NCBI GenBank assembly: GCA_018287875.1
Contig: JAGVVL010000015.1
Span: forward strand, 1,798,001-1,862,000
Direction of reading: 5' to 3'
Length of the DNA stretch: 64,000 nt
DNA from: Nigrospora sphaerica
Lineage: Eukaryota > Ascomycota > Sordariomycetes > Amphisphaeriales > Apiosporaceae
Shown here one piece after another: positions 35,653 through 46,200 of the stretch (its first letter is position 1; each line of letters begins with the position of its first letter). The translations under genes were made by a program, and so were the position numbers. The notes under the pieces were generated by a model. The model saw only the letters and a list, made by a program, of their open reading frames with translations. It was not told the DNA's origin and did no database searches.

Positions 35653-36696
35653 CTAAAGCTTGGGCTTGATGGTAGAGCCGATCTCGAGCCTCTTCACGTT
35701 GTGCTGCTTCAGCAGCTGTTCTGTCTTCTGCTTCTGGGCCAGTATCTTCTGCGTCACCTCCTGGCCCCTCTTGTTCTCGTTGCGGCCCATCTGCTGCAGA
35801 TGGACCTCGTCCGGACCGTCGGCCAGCCGCAGCGTCCGGATCTGCGCCCACATGTTGGCCAGGGGCGTGTCCTGGCTCACGCCGGCGCCGCCGAAGGCCT
35901 GAACGGCCCGGTCAATGACCGTCAGGACCGTCTGGGGCACGAGCACCTTGGCCTCGGCGATCTCCTTCAGCGTCGCCTTGGGGCCGAGGTCGTCCATCTT
36001 GACGGCCGCGTTGAGCACGATGAGGCGTGCCGCGTCAATCTCGATGCGCGACTTGGCCACCCACTCCAGGATGACGCCGTGCTCGCGCAGCTGCTTCTTG
36101 AAGGGCGTCTTCTTAGGGTCGTTGATCCTCATCAGCATCCACTCCAGCGCCCGCTCGGCGGCACCGATGGAGCGCATGGCGTGGTGGATGCGGCCCGGTC
36201 CCAACCGTCCCTGGATGATCTCGAAACCACGTCCCTCACCCAGTACCATGTTGCTCGCCGGCACGCGGACGTTGTTGAAGCTGATGTGGCCGTGTCCGTG
36301 CGGCGCATCATCGTAGCCGTAGACGGAGAGCATCCTGTGGATGGTAATGCCCTTGGCGTTGGCGGGCACGATGATGACAGACTGCTGCTTGTAGGGGTCC
36401 TTGTTGTTCGGGTCCGTCTTGCCCATGGTGATGTAGACCTTGCAGCGGGGGTCGCCGGCACCGCTTGACCACCATTTCTGTACGCCGTGGTTAGCCGCGG
36501 CAGCGAAACCGGCATAGGTTGAGACTCACAGATCCGTTGAGGACGTACTCGTCGCCCTCGCGGCGCATGCTCAACTGGATGTTGGTGGCGTCGGACGAGG
36601 CCACGTCGGGCTCCGTCATGAGGAAGGCGGACCGGATCTCGCCCTCCATCAGCGGCTTAAGCCACTGGGCCTTCTGGGCCTCATTGCCGTACTTGG

Positions 36697-36727
<31 letters not shown>

Positions 36728-37134
36728 GGCGCAGTTGACGGCCTCGGAAGCGACGCGCGACTTGCCGAGCCATTCGGCCATCAGACCGTACTCGAGGTTG
36801 GTGAAGCCCGGCGACTCTTTGTAATGCCCCTTGGGGAAGAACATGTTCCACAGGCCGAGCTTCCGGGCCTTGACCTTGAGCTCTTCAACAATGGGCGGGT
36901 GCTGCTCCCACCGCGCCTCACCGGAGCCGATCTGGGCCTCGAGGACGGGGTCGGCGGGGATGCATTCCTCTTCAACAAACTTAGCGACGACGTCGAGCGT
37001 CTTCTTCGCTCGTTCGCTCACGCGGCCTAGAACCTGTGGGGTGGCGGGCCATGGTGAGTGCGCAGGTCCCTTTAGTGCTGCCGGGGGAAGCCTTAGGGGT
37101 CAGGACGTACGAGGGTCGGAATCTGGGCCGACAT
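35653..37134 (-). CDS. Acyl-CoA dehydrogenase (ACAD10/11-like, FAD)
   Basis: Oxidises acyl-CoA to trans-2-enoyl-CoA in beta-oxidation. Three exons, 37134-37111, 37033-36530 and 36477-35653, encode 450 residues; all introns are phase 0. Domain order is N-terminal helical ([16 protein letters not shown]), middle strand domain with the FAD-binding segment [15 protein letters not shown], and C-terminal helical domain ([20 protein letters not shown]; later [13 protein letters not shown] and [10 protein letters not shown]). The sequence resembles the ACAD10/11 branch rather than the short/medium mitochondrial enzymes. The protein ends in Pro-Lys-Leu, a weak fit to a peroxisomal PTS1 signal, so peroxisomal location is possible but not shown. 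Several CCGAGG motifs sit just upstream (listed separately). Confidence 0.92.
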
Positions 37135-38191
37135 GGTGGATCAATCGTATCACTCGCGAAGCAACTATGGCCGAGTTGGGAATGCAGTATGGATGGATAG
37201 GTAAGCAGAAGCACAAAGAAGATGCGTGGAGGAGGCAGGTCTATAAGCTATATCCGGAGCTGCCGGAAAAGAGAGAAAGACAGGAAAGAGATCTGTCGGA
37301 TGACCGAGGCCCAGGCCACCGAGGCGGTAGGTAGATATTGGCTGCATTTCCTGTCTCAACCGGCGCCAGTTGCACAGATGGCACTCGACCGAGGTAAAGA
37401 TCCACTGAGCTTCAGCGGGGTATGGACAGCTATGGTGACCCTTGAGGCGGCGCTAACAGGGGCAAGGCTGGGGAGGCAAAGTCTGGGGTAGGGGGACACG
37501 GGGGAAGTAACCGGCGAGCCCGGGTTTGGGGAGGCAGTTTTGCCAGTATTCTCGTCGCGGCAGGAGAGGCAAAAGACAATCCACATCTCTGACTATAAAT
37601 GCCGGGAACGGGTTACGGGTAGCGCTTGTCGAGCAAACAGAAGATAAGTATGCGATGGCACGAAGATATGCGCCCAGTCCCCAAACCATCGCAACACTGG
37701 CCGTACAAAAGAGATTAGACGGGGGAACCTGCTGCCAATTGCTCAGCGCCGACTTCCGGCAAGTACACTCTCCCCTCTTCCTCGGCCACCTGGAGAGGTA
37801 CCTCGTAACGCATCAGTCGTTCGATCCGTGGACGCCAAGCCCGGACGGCACGATGCGCGCTGGCGTGAAGTTATGAATTCGTACCTGCCTATTTCGTAGT
37901 ACGGCTCGGAAGCTTTCCGTCACAGTGCATAGCCCCGGCTGGCACATGCAAGCTAGGGATAGGTTGGTACTGGGGTACCTACAGAAGTACTCCGTACCTA
38001 TCCAGATCCTTACGAGCAACGATACGGTCATAGCAAAAAGTATCATCAGCCTTTCCCATCAACAATCAGCCTTGCGACCACCCTACCAACATCCCACCCC
38101 CCCTTTCGATACCTATAACGTCGCGCGCAAAAGCTATCTCGGCCCACGGTGACGCGTCGCACGACACTACGAACCGATACAGCTGCCCGTC
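37135..38191. other. Divergent promoter region, acyl-CoA dehydrogenase / cwc2
   Basis: Upstream region of two divergent genes; contains the CCGAGG cluster. No additional gene recognised. Confidence 0.5.
37304..37394 (-). promoter_or_regulatory. Cluster of CCGAGG (CCTCGG) fatty-acid response motifs
   Basis: CCGAGG occurs at 37304-37309, 37319-37324 and 37389-37394, about 170-260 bp upstream of the acyl-CoA dehydrogenase start, with another copy as CCTCGG at 37780-37785. CCTCGG is the core bound by the FarA/FarB (CTF1) zinc-cluster activators of fungal fatty-acid catabolism. The gene's function makes regulation by that system likely. Confidence 0.5.
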
Positions 38192-39487
38192 ATGGCCGAC
38201 GACGGGAATGATCAGGCGCTCGTTGCGCAGTCGACCGAAGTTGCCGCGCCCGCCCCCAAGAAGGTCAAGAAAATCATCCGTAAGAAGCGACCGGCCCGCG
38301 CTCAAGTAGACCCTTCCTTCATCAACTCGGAGCCGCCGCCGCAAACGGGAACCATCTTCAAGTAAGCAAGCCGCTGCGACAGGGCGCTCGGCTCGCCGTG
38401 GCTAACCGTGTCGCAGCATCTGGTACAACAAATGGAGTGGCGGCGACCGCGAGGACAAATACCTATCCAAGACGGCCGCCAAGGGCCGCTGTAATATCGC
38501 AAGGGACAGCGGCTACACTCAGGCCGACAGGATCCCCGGCTCCTACTTCTGCCTCTTCTTCGCCCGCGGTATCTGCCCCAAGGGTCAGGACTGCGAGTAC
38601 CTGCACCGTCTGCCCGGCATTCATGACCTTTTCAACCCGAACGTCGACTGTTTCGGTCGCGACAAGTTCAGCGACTACCGCGACGACATGGGCGGCGTGG
38701 GAAGTTTTATGCGCCAGAACCGGACCGTATACGTCGGCCGCATTCACGTCACCGACGACATTGAAGGTACGAGACACCTGGAAACGCGCTGGGCGTGTCC
38801 GCATACTGACCCGTGCTAGAAATCGTGGCGCGCCACTTTGCAGAATGGGGGCAGGTCGAGCGAGTGCGCGTGCTCAACACCCGGGGTGTGGCTTTCATCA
38901 CCTATTCGAACGAAGCGAACGCGCAGTTTGCCAAGGAGGCCATGGCGCACCAGGCCCTGGACCACAACGAGATTCTAAACGTGCGGTGGGCGACGGCGGA
39001 CCCCAACCCCATGGCGCAAGCGCGCGAGGCGAGGCGGGTCGAGGAGCAAGCCGCCGAGGCGGTGCGCAGGGCCTTGCCCGAGGCCTTCATCGCCGAGATC
39101 GAGGGCCGCGACCCCGAGGCCCGGAAACGGAGGAAAATCGAGAGCTCATACGGACTGGAGGGCTACGAGGCGCCCGATGCCATTCATTTCGCCCGGGGCG
39201 CGCAGGCCGTCAACCCGGTGGGCAGACAGGGCCATGAGCTGGAACACGAGCAGCGCTTAATGATTGAGAGCGGCCAGGCGAACGGCCACGAGGGACAAGC
39301 CGCTCTGCCGGCACCTCCCGCAGAGACGCAGGAAGAAGGCGGCATCCTTTCGGGCAGCACACTGGCGGCATTAAGGGAGGCTAGGGCGGCGGCGGCGATA
39401 CCAGCACCGAAACCCCAACCGCAAGCTGCGAAGGGACCACTGGTGGCCTACGATAGCGATGAAGACGATGACGACGACGATGAGTAA
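38192..39487 (+). CDS. cwc2: Pre-mRNA splicing factor Cwc2
   Basis: Component of the NineTeen complex that contacts U6 snRNA and helps form the spliceosome active site; nuclear. Three exons, 38192-38361, 38417-38766 and 38820-39487, encode 395 residues. After a Lys-rich start comes the Torus segment with NIWYNKWSGGDRED. The CCCH zinc finger is C102 (YFCLFFARGICPKGQDCEYLH, with C110, C116 and H120), and the RRM spans about 160-235 (TVYVGRIHV as RNP2, GVAFITYS as RNP1). A low-complexity tail ends in an acidic run of Asp/Glu. Introns are 55 and 53 nt. The order Torus-CCCH-RRM is diagnostic for Cwc2/RBM22-like factors. Confidence 0.95.
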
Positions 39488-39695
39488 GGGCCAGGGGTGG
39501 CGCCTATACCACCATTATAGGCACGGTAGCGGCCGATAGCAGTCGGCTCCTCGATTTTAGAACTTTTAAAACCAAGTCTTTTGGGCACTGCTGCTCATTA
39601 GACGGAAAAATAGAATTCGACCTGCTCGGGCACAGTCCGTACAGCTAAAACCCGTGACAGCCCGACTTAAGTGATACTCACGACGCCGTTCTGAA

Positions 39696-39762
39696 ATTGG
39701 AACGCTTCGCCAAGGCTTGGCCCCAATTGATATATAGAAATTCGAAGGCGAAGCCTTCCAAT
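39696..39762. repeat. Inverted repeat (left hairpin) in AT-rich patch
   Basis: Arms 39696-39711 and 39747-39762 are complementary over 16 bp with one mismatch (ATTGGAA-n-GCTTCGCC), separated by 35 nt. The same core recurs in the hairpin at 40304-40360. Confidence 0.85.
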
Positions 39763-39771
39763 TAAAGAAAC

Positions 39772-39851
39772 GCACACACGCAAGAGGGCACACACGCAAG
39801 AGGGCACACACGCAAGAGGGCACACACGCAAGAGGGCACACACGTAAGATG
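39772..39851. repeat. 16-bp tandem repeat
   Basis: Four perfect copies and one diverged copy of GCACACACGCAAGAGG, directly right of the left hairpin. Related AGAGGGCAC-type words recur near 39980-40022. Confidence 0.9.
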
Positions 39852-40303
39852 GCACGTAAGGCACGTAAGTAAGAGACATGTTTCCATTCGACTACTTAAA
39901 TAATTCTAGTTACTACTCAGTTCTCGTTTTATTCCGTACGTTATTACGACGCCGTCTATGCCACCTCTCGGATAATACAAGAGAGGGCACGCGAGGGCAC
40001 GCGAGAGGGCACAGTAGAGGCACAGTCACCCACACGATGTGGCTAAAGATACCGAGATACCTGTTACTCGACGCATGGCTTAACCTCGTAACCGCTTCTG
40101 ACCAATGTAATTTCTGGGACTGATTGTGGAGCGTTGAGCCGACTGGACCAGAAGACTGATATTAATGATGATGAGACATTTGGCTAGGTGGTTATTCAAC
40201 CACACCCCAGGACCAAGCAACTGACTAATAGGATTCCCGGGACGAAGTGTGGCTGTCGACTAGCGCGTTTTCTGAGGCCCCTTTGGATTGGATTGTAACT
40301 TTA

Positions 40304-40360
40304 GAAAGCTTCGCAATTCCATTTCTGAATTCTTCAGTATGTAATTAAAGCGAAGCTTTC
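40304..40360. repeat. Inverted repeat (right hairpin) in AT-rich patch
   Basis: Perfect 11-bp arms, GAAAGCTTCGC at 40304-40314 and its complement at 40350-40360, separated by 35 nt. The spacer length equals that of the left hairpin, and the arms share the core GAA-n-GCTTCGC. Confidence 0.88.
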
Positions 40361-40981
40361 CAATCAGTCTGCGGGTGATTCGTCCAGTGGTTCAATGCTG
40401 TACGATCTCCATGAGAAGTGGCCCGATAAACGAGCTGGTATAACTGAAATATCTCCTTGCTCACTTAGTCCCAGGAGTAGTTCTTTGGCCAGGGAAATAA
40501 TACTTGGTTGGACCTGGGAACGACCTTTGGGCTTGGGGACTTGATCCATGGCCCATATACGTGAACCATTCCCTCACGAAGCACTGGCTCTTCAACAGAG
40601 AAGCAACTCAGGGGCCGACATGAGGGCTCGTAAGAGTGCCGCTCCGGCGGACCGCAGGGCTTGATTGGGGACACGATGGATGCCTGACGATGGATGCGCT
40701 GTTCAGGGACACAATGCAGCTGCCTCCTGCCCATAGACGCGGGGCTTCCGGTACTGAGGTAAGCAGTGACGCCTGTAACCCAGCGGGTAACACGCGCGGC
40801 CACGGTGCCTACCATCGGGTATGATTATTCCAAACCGTACTTCCCACTCGGACAGATGCCCAAGGTAAGTTATGCAATTCCGACCGCCAGTAGTAATTTG
40901 ATGAAGGCACGTAGCAACCGTCCTCGGGCCTCCCGAAAGCCGTCTTGCTCTGCGGACTCGGCGCAACAAGATCAGACATCC

Positions 40982-42031
40982 TCAGGTAACTTGCGCAGCC
41001 AGACGCTCTCTCCTCCGCTGCGCGATTCGTTCCCTGGCAGCTGCGGCACGGTCGGCCGTCAAGGGCGCACTTGATCTGACGGCGGCGGCGGCGCGTTCCG
41101 CCGCGGCAGGCGCACTCGGCCTGGTTGAGCGGGTGCGTTCGGGGGAGCCGCTTGCTTTCAGCGCCTCGTTCTCGCGCCTGAGTGAGTCGTTGTCCCTCCG
41201 GAGTATTTCAACCTCTCTGTTCAGGCGAGCAATCTCGCGTTCGGCCTCGCGTGATGCTCTGGGCGGGGACGCCGGCCGCGCCCCTTGTGACTGGGCCAGT
41301 TGAAGCTCGTTGTCCTTTAACTGCAACTGGCGCTCTAGATCCTTTATCCGGTCCAGGAGCTGCGTGTTCTCGGCATCTTTTTGTTGCGCGTAGAGCTTGG
41401 CGAGATGCTTATGTTTCACCAGTTTGGCCATTTCCTCGCGGGCGTCGTCGTGATATTTCATGAACTGCGACTTCCAATAATTGCCGGAGCTGGATTTGGG
41501 CTCGTTAAGATCGATGGTGACGTCGCCCGCATCGTCGTCTTCCCACTCGCCGTCCGACGGCGCCTCGTCCCGGTTGCCGCCGCGGGGCTCGGTCGGTGAG
41601 GGCACATCGTGTTTCGCCTTGACCTCGTGGCCGAACGAGACCCGTTTCCGGCGCGAGGCGGCGGTGCCCGGGGTCAAAAGAATACCGGGCGGTTTGCTGG
41701 GCGACTTGGAGGGCGATTTCATGGGCGATCGGGCCCGGCTGGCGTTCTCTGCAGGCACGGCCGTCCGTCGCATGGCGGGCACGGGGGTGCCAAAAATGGC
41801 ATGTCTGACGGCACGAGCGGCGAAGACGGGCGCCGGAGTGTCGGGGGCCTCGAGCTGAGTGGTGTCTGGGAGGTCGGCGTGCGTCGTCAGCCAGAGGGAC
41901 GGGGGGGAAAAGGGTGTGTGTGTGTTTATTGTGGTTTGGGCCGTCCTACCTGCATCTTCGGCTTCTTGTGGCGGCGTGCCCGATGCGCCAGTCGCGCCTT
42001 GGATGCCCCTCTTAATTGCCCACCCGATCAT
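40982..42031 (-). CDS. cut12: Cut12-like spindle pole body protein
   Basis: Two exons, 42031-41950 and 41865-40982 (83-nt intron), encode 321 residues. The N-terminus MIGWAIKRGIQGATG and the central block NYWKSQFMKYHDDAREEMAK followed by LVKHKHLAKLYAQQKDAENT match the Cut12 domain, a coiled-coil region of fission-yeast Cut12 needed to activate the spindle pole body through the Polo kinase Plo1. Between them are Ser/Pro-Lys repeats (SPMKSPSKSPSKPPG), likely kinase sites, and an acidic patch. The coiled coil continues with QLLDRIKDLERQLQLKDNE, and the tail is Ala/Arg-rich. An in-frame ATG at 42208 would add 59 residues; I prefer 42031 because the family starts with this hydrophobic segment. Confidence 0.75.
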   Translation of the reverse strand: MIGWAIKRGIQGATGASGTPPQEAEDAGRTAQTTINTHTPFSPPSLWLTTHADLPDTTQLEAPDTPAPVFAARAVRHAIFGTPVPAMRRTAVPAENASRARSPMKSPSKSPSKPPGILLTPGTAASRRKRVSFGHEVKAKHDVPSPTEPRGGNRDEAPSDGEWEDDDAGDVTIDLNEPKSSSGNYWKSQFMKYHDDAREEMAKLVKHKHLAKLYAQQKDAENTQLLDRIKDLERQLQLKDNELQLAQSQGARPASPPRASREAEREIARLNREVEILRRDNDSLRRENEALKASGSPERTRSTRPSAPAAAERAAAAVRSSAPLTADRAAAARERIAQRRRERLAAQVT

Positions 42032-43281
42032 CCTGCGCCGTGTCGCTCGCTGCAGGGCGACACAATTGGGGGGTCCACTGGAACTCGAAGTCGAGAACAA
42101 GTCGCGAGGAGGGGTCGTCGAGCAGAAAGGCGGCTCGTCCAACGGCAATGACGACAGTGGGCGGTGACCAAAAGGTCGGAGGTTTCTCACTGGCGGGCCA
42201 ATGCCCATGGGAAACTTTGAAGCGTTCTAGTTTAGACGGGAGGTAGTCAAGTCATCTACTTAAGTACCTATGTAGGCAAGCTTCTGCTTCTGAGAGCTAG
42301 GTTGTCGTAACAGCAACCCCGAAATGCTACAGCTTGACAGGCCCTAGAAGCCTTTTCTGCCAATCTTCATGGTTTCAGCAACTACCTCACGGGTTTTCAT
42401 CTGCACCCGAAGGCGGATTTTGACGTCTGAAGGAACAGAAGCTTCCAATACATGGGCATCCATGGTCCTGCATACATCATCTGACTACTGTATGTACCTA
42501 CTTGCTGGAGACCTACACTACTCGGGTACGTCGTAGGGCGCATCCTTGCGGAGGATCCCAGGTGCAGGTGCCGTGCGGGACAAAATAGGCGTATCGGAAC
42601 TACAACTGAACGGACCGTGTACGAGAACCAGCCGGTTGGGCCCCCGGCATCCGCCCCGGGGATCTGGGCTGGTGCCTTGTTGCTGTCGAGATTCAGTTGG
42701 CCCCAAGGAATACATAGCGTCGTCCCCTGCCTTTGCGATGCCGGATCCCTTGGGCTATCGCGCCTAAATCATGCAGGTTACAGCTTGAGGTGAGTAGCCG
42801 AACTACAGGGAACAGTCCCCATTACTAGCGGTCTGGCATTCCCGGTTTTCACGCGCTCGAGGCGATCTGTAGCCATCCGTCCGCCTTGGAACCGGAGGAG
42901 GTCAAGTGCATCCTATGCACTGGCACTGGCACTGGAGCTGGAACAATTCAGCAGCTCCCCCGCTATGGCGAAGAGCGGGCGGGCAAAGGTTGAAGACTTG
43001 GACACGATGGATAGGGTACTCGCTCTATGTACCTCGCCGGCCAATGTAGGTGTGTACTTCTTACTACCTACTAGTCTCGACCTTAGTAGCCGCCTTATCA
43101 CCGGAAACTTATCCCAGGCTCTCTCGCCATCTTACACTTCTGCTTCACCATCACCTCCCTTCCTACACCCAACCAGTCCTTCGCGCAGTATGTCTTTCAC
43201 CTTGTAGAGGCCCGCAGCTTCTGCTGTGGTCTTTCCCGTTCGCCCTCCATTCCCTTCGGACGATTCCTCTTTGCGCCCACC
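42032..43281. other. Divergent promoter region, cut12 / gcn2
   Basis: No gene recognised. C/T-rich sequence from about 43090 to 43280 fits the 5' leader of the + strand kinase gene. Confidence 0.5.
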
Positions 43282-46200
43282 ATGTCTTCGTGGAAAGCTT
43301 CCGGTCAATGGAACCTGCCTCTGCAAACCAGCAAAAGCAACGATGAGTCAAGCTACCCCGGGCTCAAGCCCACCAGCCCGGACGCCGGCCCTCGGGCCCA
43401 GTACGTCGATGCGCAGCAGGACGAGATCGTCGTGCTGCAGTCCATGTACCTGGACGATTTCATCCAGCACAAGGCCGCCAACACGGCTTGGCAACGCTCG
43501 GAGCCCGCCTTCGATGTCAGGATCAAGGCCCCGTCCAACGAAGACTTCTGCGTCACCCTCGGTGTCGTCTTCACTGCCACCTACCCCAAGTCTCCGCCTT
43601 TGCTCAGTTTGAAGGACGACGGCTACCTCAAGGAGTCCACCGTCTTCAAGGTGCAGAAGTACCTTGAGACCAAGCCCCAGGCCCTGGCCGCCCAGGGCCA
43701 ATGCGAGCCCATGATGTACGAGATTATCTCGGGCGTGCAGGACATCTTGGAGGACGCGGCGCAGGCTAAGGCCCTGGGCTTGGTGCTTCCCTCGCTGGAA
43801 GAAGAGAGAGCGGCGCATGAGGCAGAACTGGCCCGGCAGGCCGAGGAGCGCCAGCAGGCCAACGCTCGCAAACAGGAAGAGGCCGCCCAGGAAGAGGAGC
43901 GCGTCATGCATGAGATGATCGAGGAAGAGATGAAGAGGCAAAAGGCCAGCCAGAAGAAGGCGAAGCACAGGCACAACCCCAAGATAGCCCCTGCGGTCCG
44001 TTCTGAAGACTCGCAAGCTTCCGAGGGCGGCGTTGTCGTGTTCGATGAGACGTGCACGACGGTCGACTTATCCGGAAACGACATCTTCTTCACTGCCGTG
44101 GTAGGCAACTCCGAGTACCGTAGGGGTCTTATCGGGACCACCTATGCCGTGCGCCCTGTGGTTTCTAATAACGGGGACTGCCCGACACTGATTCTCAAGG
44201 AATTCAAATTGGTGTCGGACCCCAAGGAGGCTGCTCACTTCAAAAAGAAACTCGTCTCTCTGGAGAACAAGCTCCAGGCCGTCAAGAAGCTCAAGCACGA
44301 GAATATTCTCGGGCTTATTGATTTTCGAATCGATCAGAGCCCCCGCGATGAAGAAACATCCCACGACCGCGTCGTACGAATTCTAATGCCCCTAGCTGAC
44401 AAGGGACCCCTCGACGAACTGCTGGACCTCACCGGCCAGATCGCCATAGGTAAGGTCCGCGCGTGGACAACAGACCTGCTCTCCGCCCTGGGGTATCTGC
44501 ACAGCCAGGGCTTGGTACACGAAGACATACACCCCGGAAACATTCTGCTCTGCAGGGAAGAGACCGGTAGGGTTGTGCCCAAGCTCGCTGATGTGACGTA
44601 TCAGCGCGAGCTCCATGCCATCTGCCGCAGGTCGCGTGCCATGTCCTCTCTGAGCTCGGCTCGATCCGTCTACTGGCTACCCCCGGAGGTGGCTGCTAAC
44701 AGCGGGCCTCTGAACCAGAAAACAGACGTTTGGGACTTTGGCGTCGTGTTCCTGCAGATGATCTTTGGCCTCGACGTCTTTGAGAAGTACGAGTCGCCTG
44801 CCGCTCTCATGGAGGAGAACCAGCTGTCCAACTCTCTGCACGAGCTGGTGTCCAAGTTCTTCAAGGCCGATGCCGCGCGGCGGGCCCGAGCCCTGGACTT
44901 GACATCGAGCGAGTTTCTTGCCACAGATGCCCCTGTACTTGTAGAGGACGCGATGGGCTTCTCTGCGCCGGTGCAGTCCATGACCCCCGTGCCTTCTGGC
45001 TTCTCGAGGAAACGGCTCGATTCTGTTACCGTGGCCCCTTCTTTTTCGAGATTCAAGACCGAATTCTCCGAAGAGGGACGTCTTGGCAAAGGTGGCTTCG
45101 GTGAGGTTGTAAAGGCCCGTAAGAAGATTGATGGGCAGATTTACGCCATCAAGAAGATTTCTCAGCGGGCGTCACGGACGCTCACCACCACGCTGAAAGA
45201 GGTTTTGACGCTCTCGCGGCTGAGCCACCCCGCCATTGTCCGGTATTACGACGCATGGATCGAGCAGGTGCCCGATACATCAGAAAACGATGGTGACACC
45301 TCCACCGAGGGATTGCAGACGGGCAGTGACGATTCGGACGAGTCGGAAGAAGACGATATCCCGTTCGGCACCAGTACCGGGGGGCTGGATTTTATGTCGT
45401 CGGCCAACTTGGGTGTCGAATTCGAAGACGACGAGATGGGCAGCGACGACGAGAATGGAGAGGTCACGGAAGAGGATGACGAAGACGACGACGAAGACAC
45501 TGAAGGAGAGTCGGGATCCGGAACCGGTGACGACTCGACCGCAGATGACCATGCGCCGCTTACTCCTAAGAGGAGCCAAAGCTATCAGCGGTCTTACAAA
45601 AACATATTATACATATTGATGGAATACTGCGAGAACAAAGTAAGTCGTTCGGTTTCCACCATGTCTGGAATGTTGCGAGCAACGGGGGGGCTAACCCGAC
45701 ACAGACCCTTCGCGGGCTCATCGACCAAAACCTCTACCAAGATCCTGATGAGGTCTGGAGATTGTTTCGCGAAATCCTGGAAGGATTGGTCCACATTCAT
45801 GGGCTGCACAATCTGGTTCACAGAGACCTCAAACCCGAGAACATCTTTATCAGCCGTGGCTCCGACGGCGTGGCGCATGTCAAGATTGGCGATTTTGGCT
45901 TAGCTACCAGTGGGCACATCAGCGCCATCAAGGGTGCAGCAGAGTCCTCCGATCCTGAGATGAGCAAGGTGGGAACCGCCATGTATGTTGCGCCAGAACT
46001 CGAACGCAGTAGCGTCGAGGACTCCCGGAAAGTTGATGTAAGTTGTCGTCGGGGCCCGTGGCACTCCAAGTCCTGACACGATTGCAGATGTACTCGTTGG
46101 GTATAGTCCTCTTCGAGATGTGCTATAAACCTGTACGTTTCGGCCAGGAGCGATCCGAGGTCTTGGGAGCCTTGCGTTCGAAGCCCCCACGGCTCCCCGA

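Larger units (their letters stand above)
39488..40981. other. AT-rich intergenic patch, possible decayed mobile element
   Basis: Convergent region between cwc2 (+) and the Cut12-like gene (-). From about 39540 to 40370 it is clearly AT-richer than its surroundings and holds two related hairpins and a minisatellite. 40380-40980 returns to normal composition; short minus-strand open frames there have no recognised homologue. No transposase-like frame is visible. Confidence 0.5.

Noticed and set aside
39667..39879. Cys/Val/Leu-rich minus-strand frame (repeated SCVCALLRVCPLA)
   Set aside because: Product of the 16-bp tandem repeat.
40364..40815. Overlapping minus-strand frames beside the right hairpin, suggestive of a gene fragment
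   Set aside because: Two frames of the same DNA look equally plausible, neither has a known domain or intact start, and they do not join.
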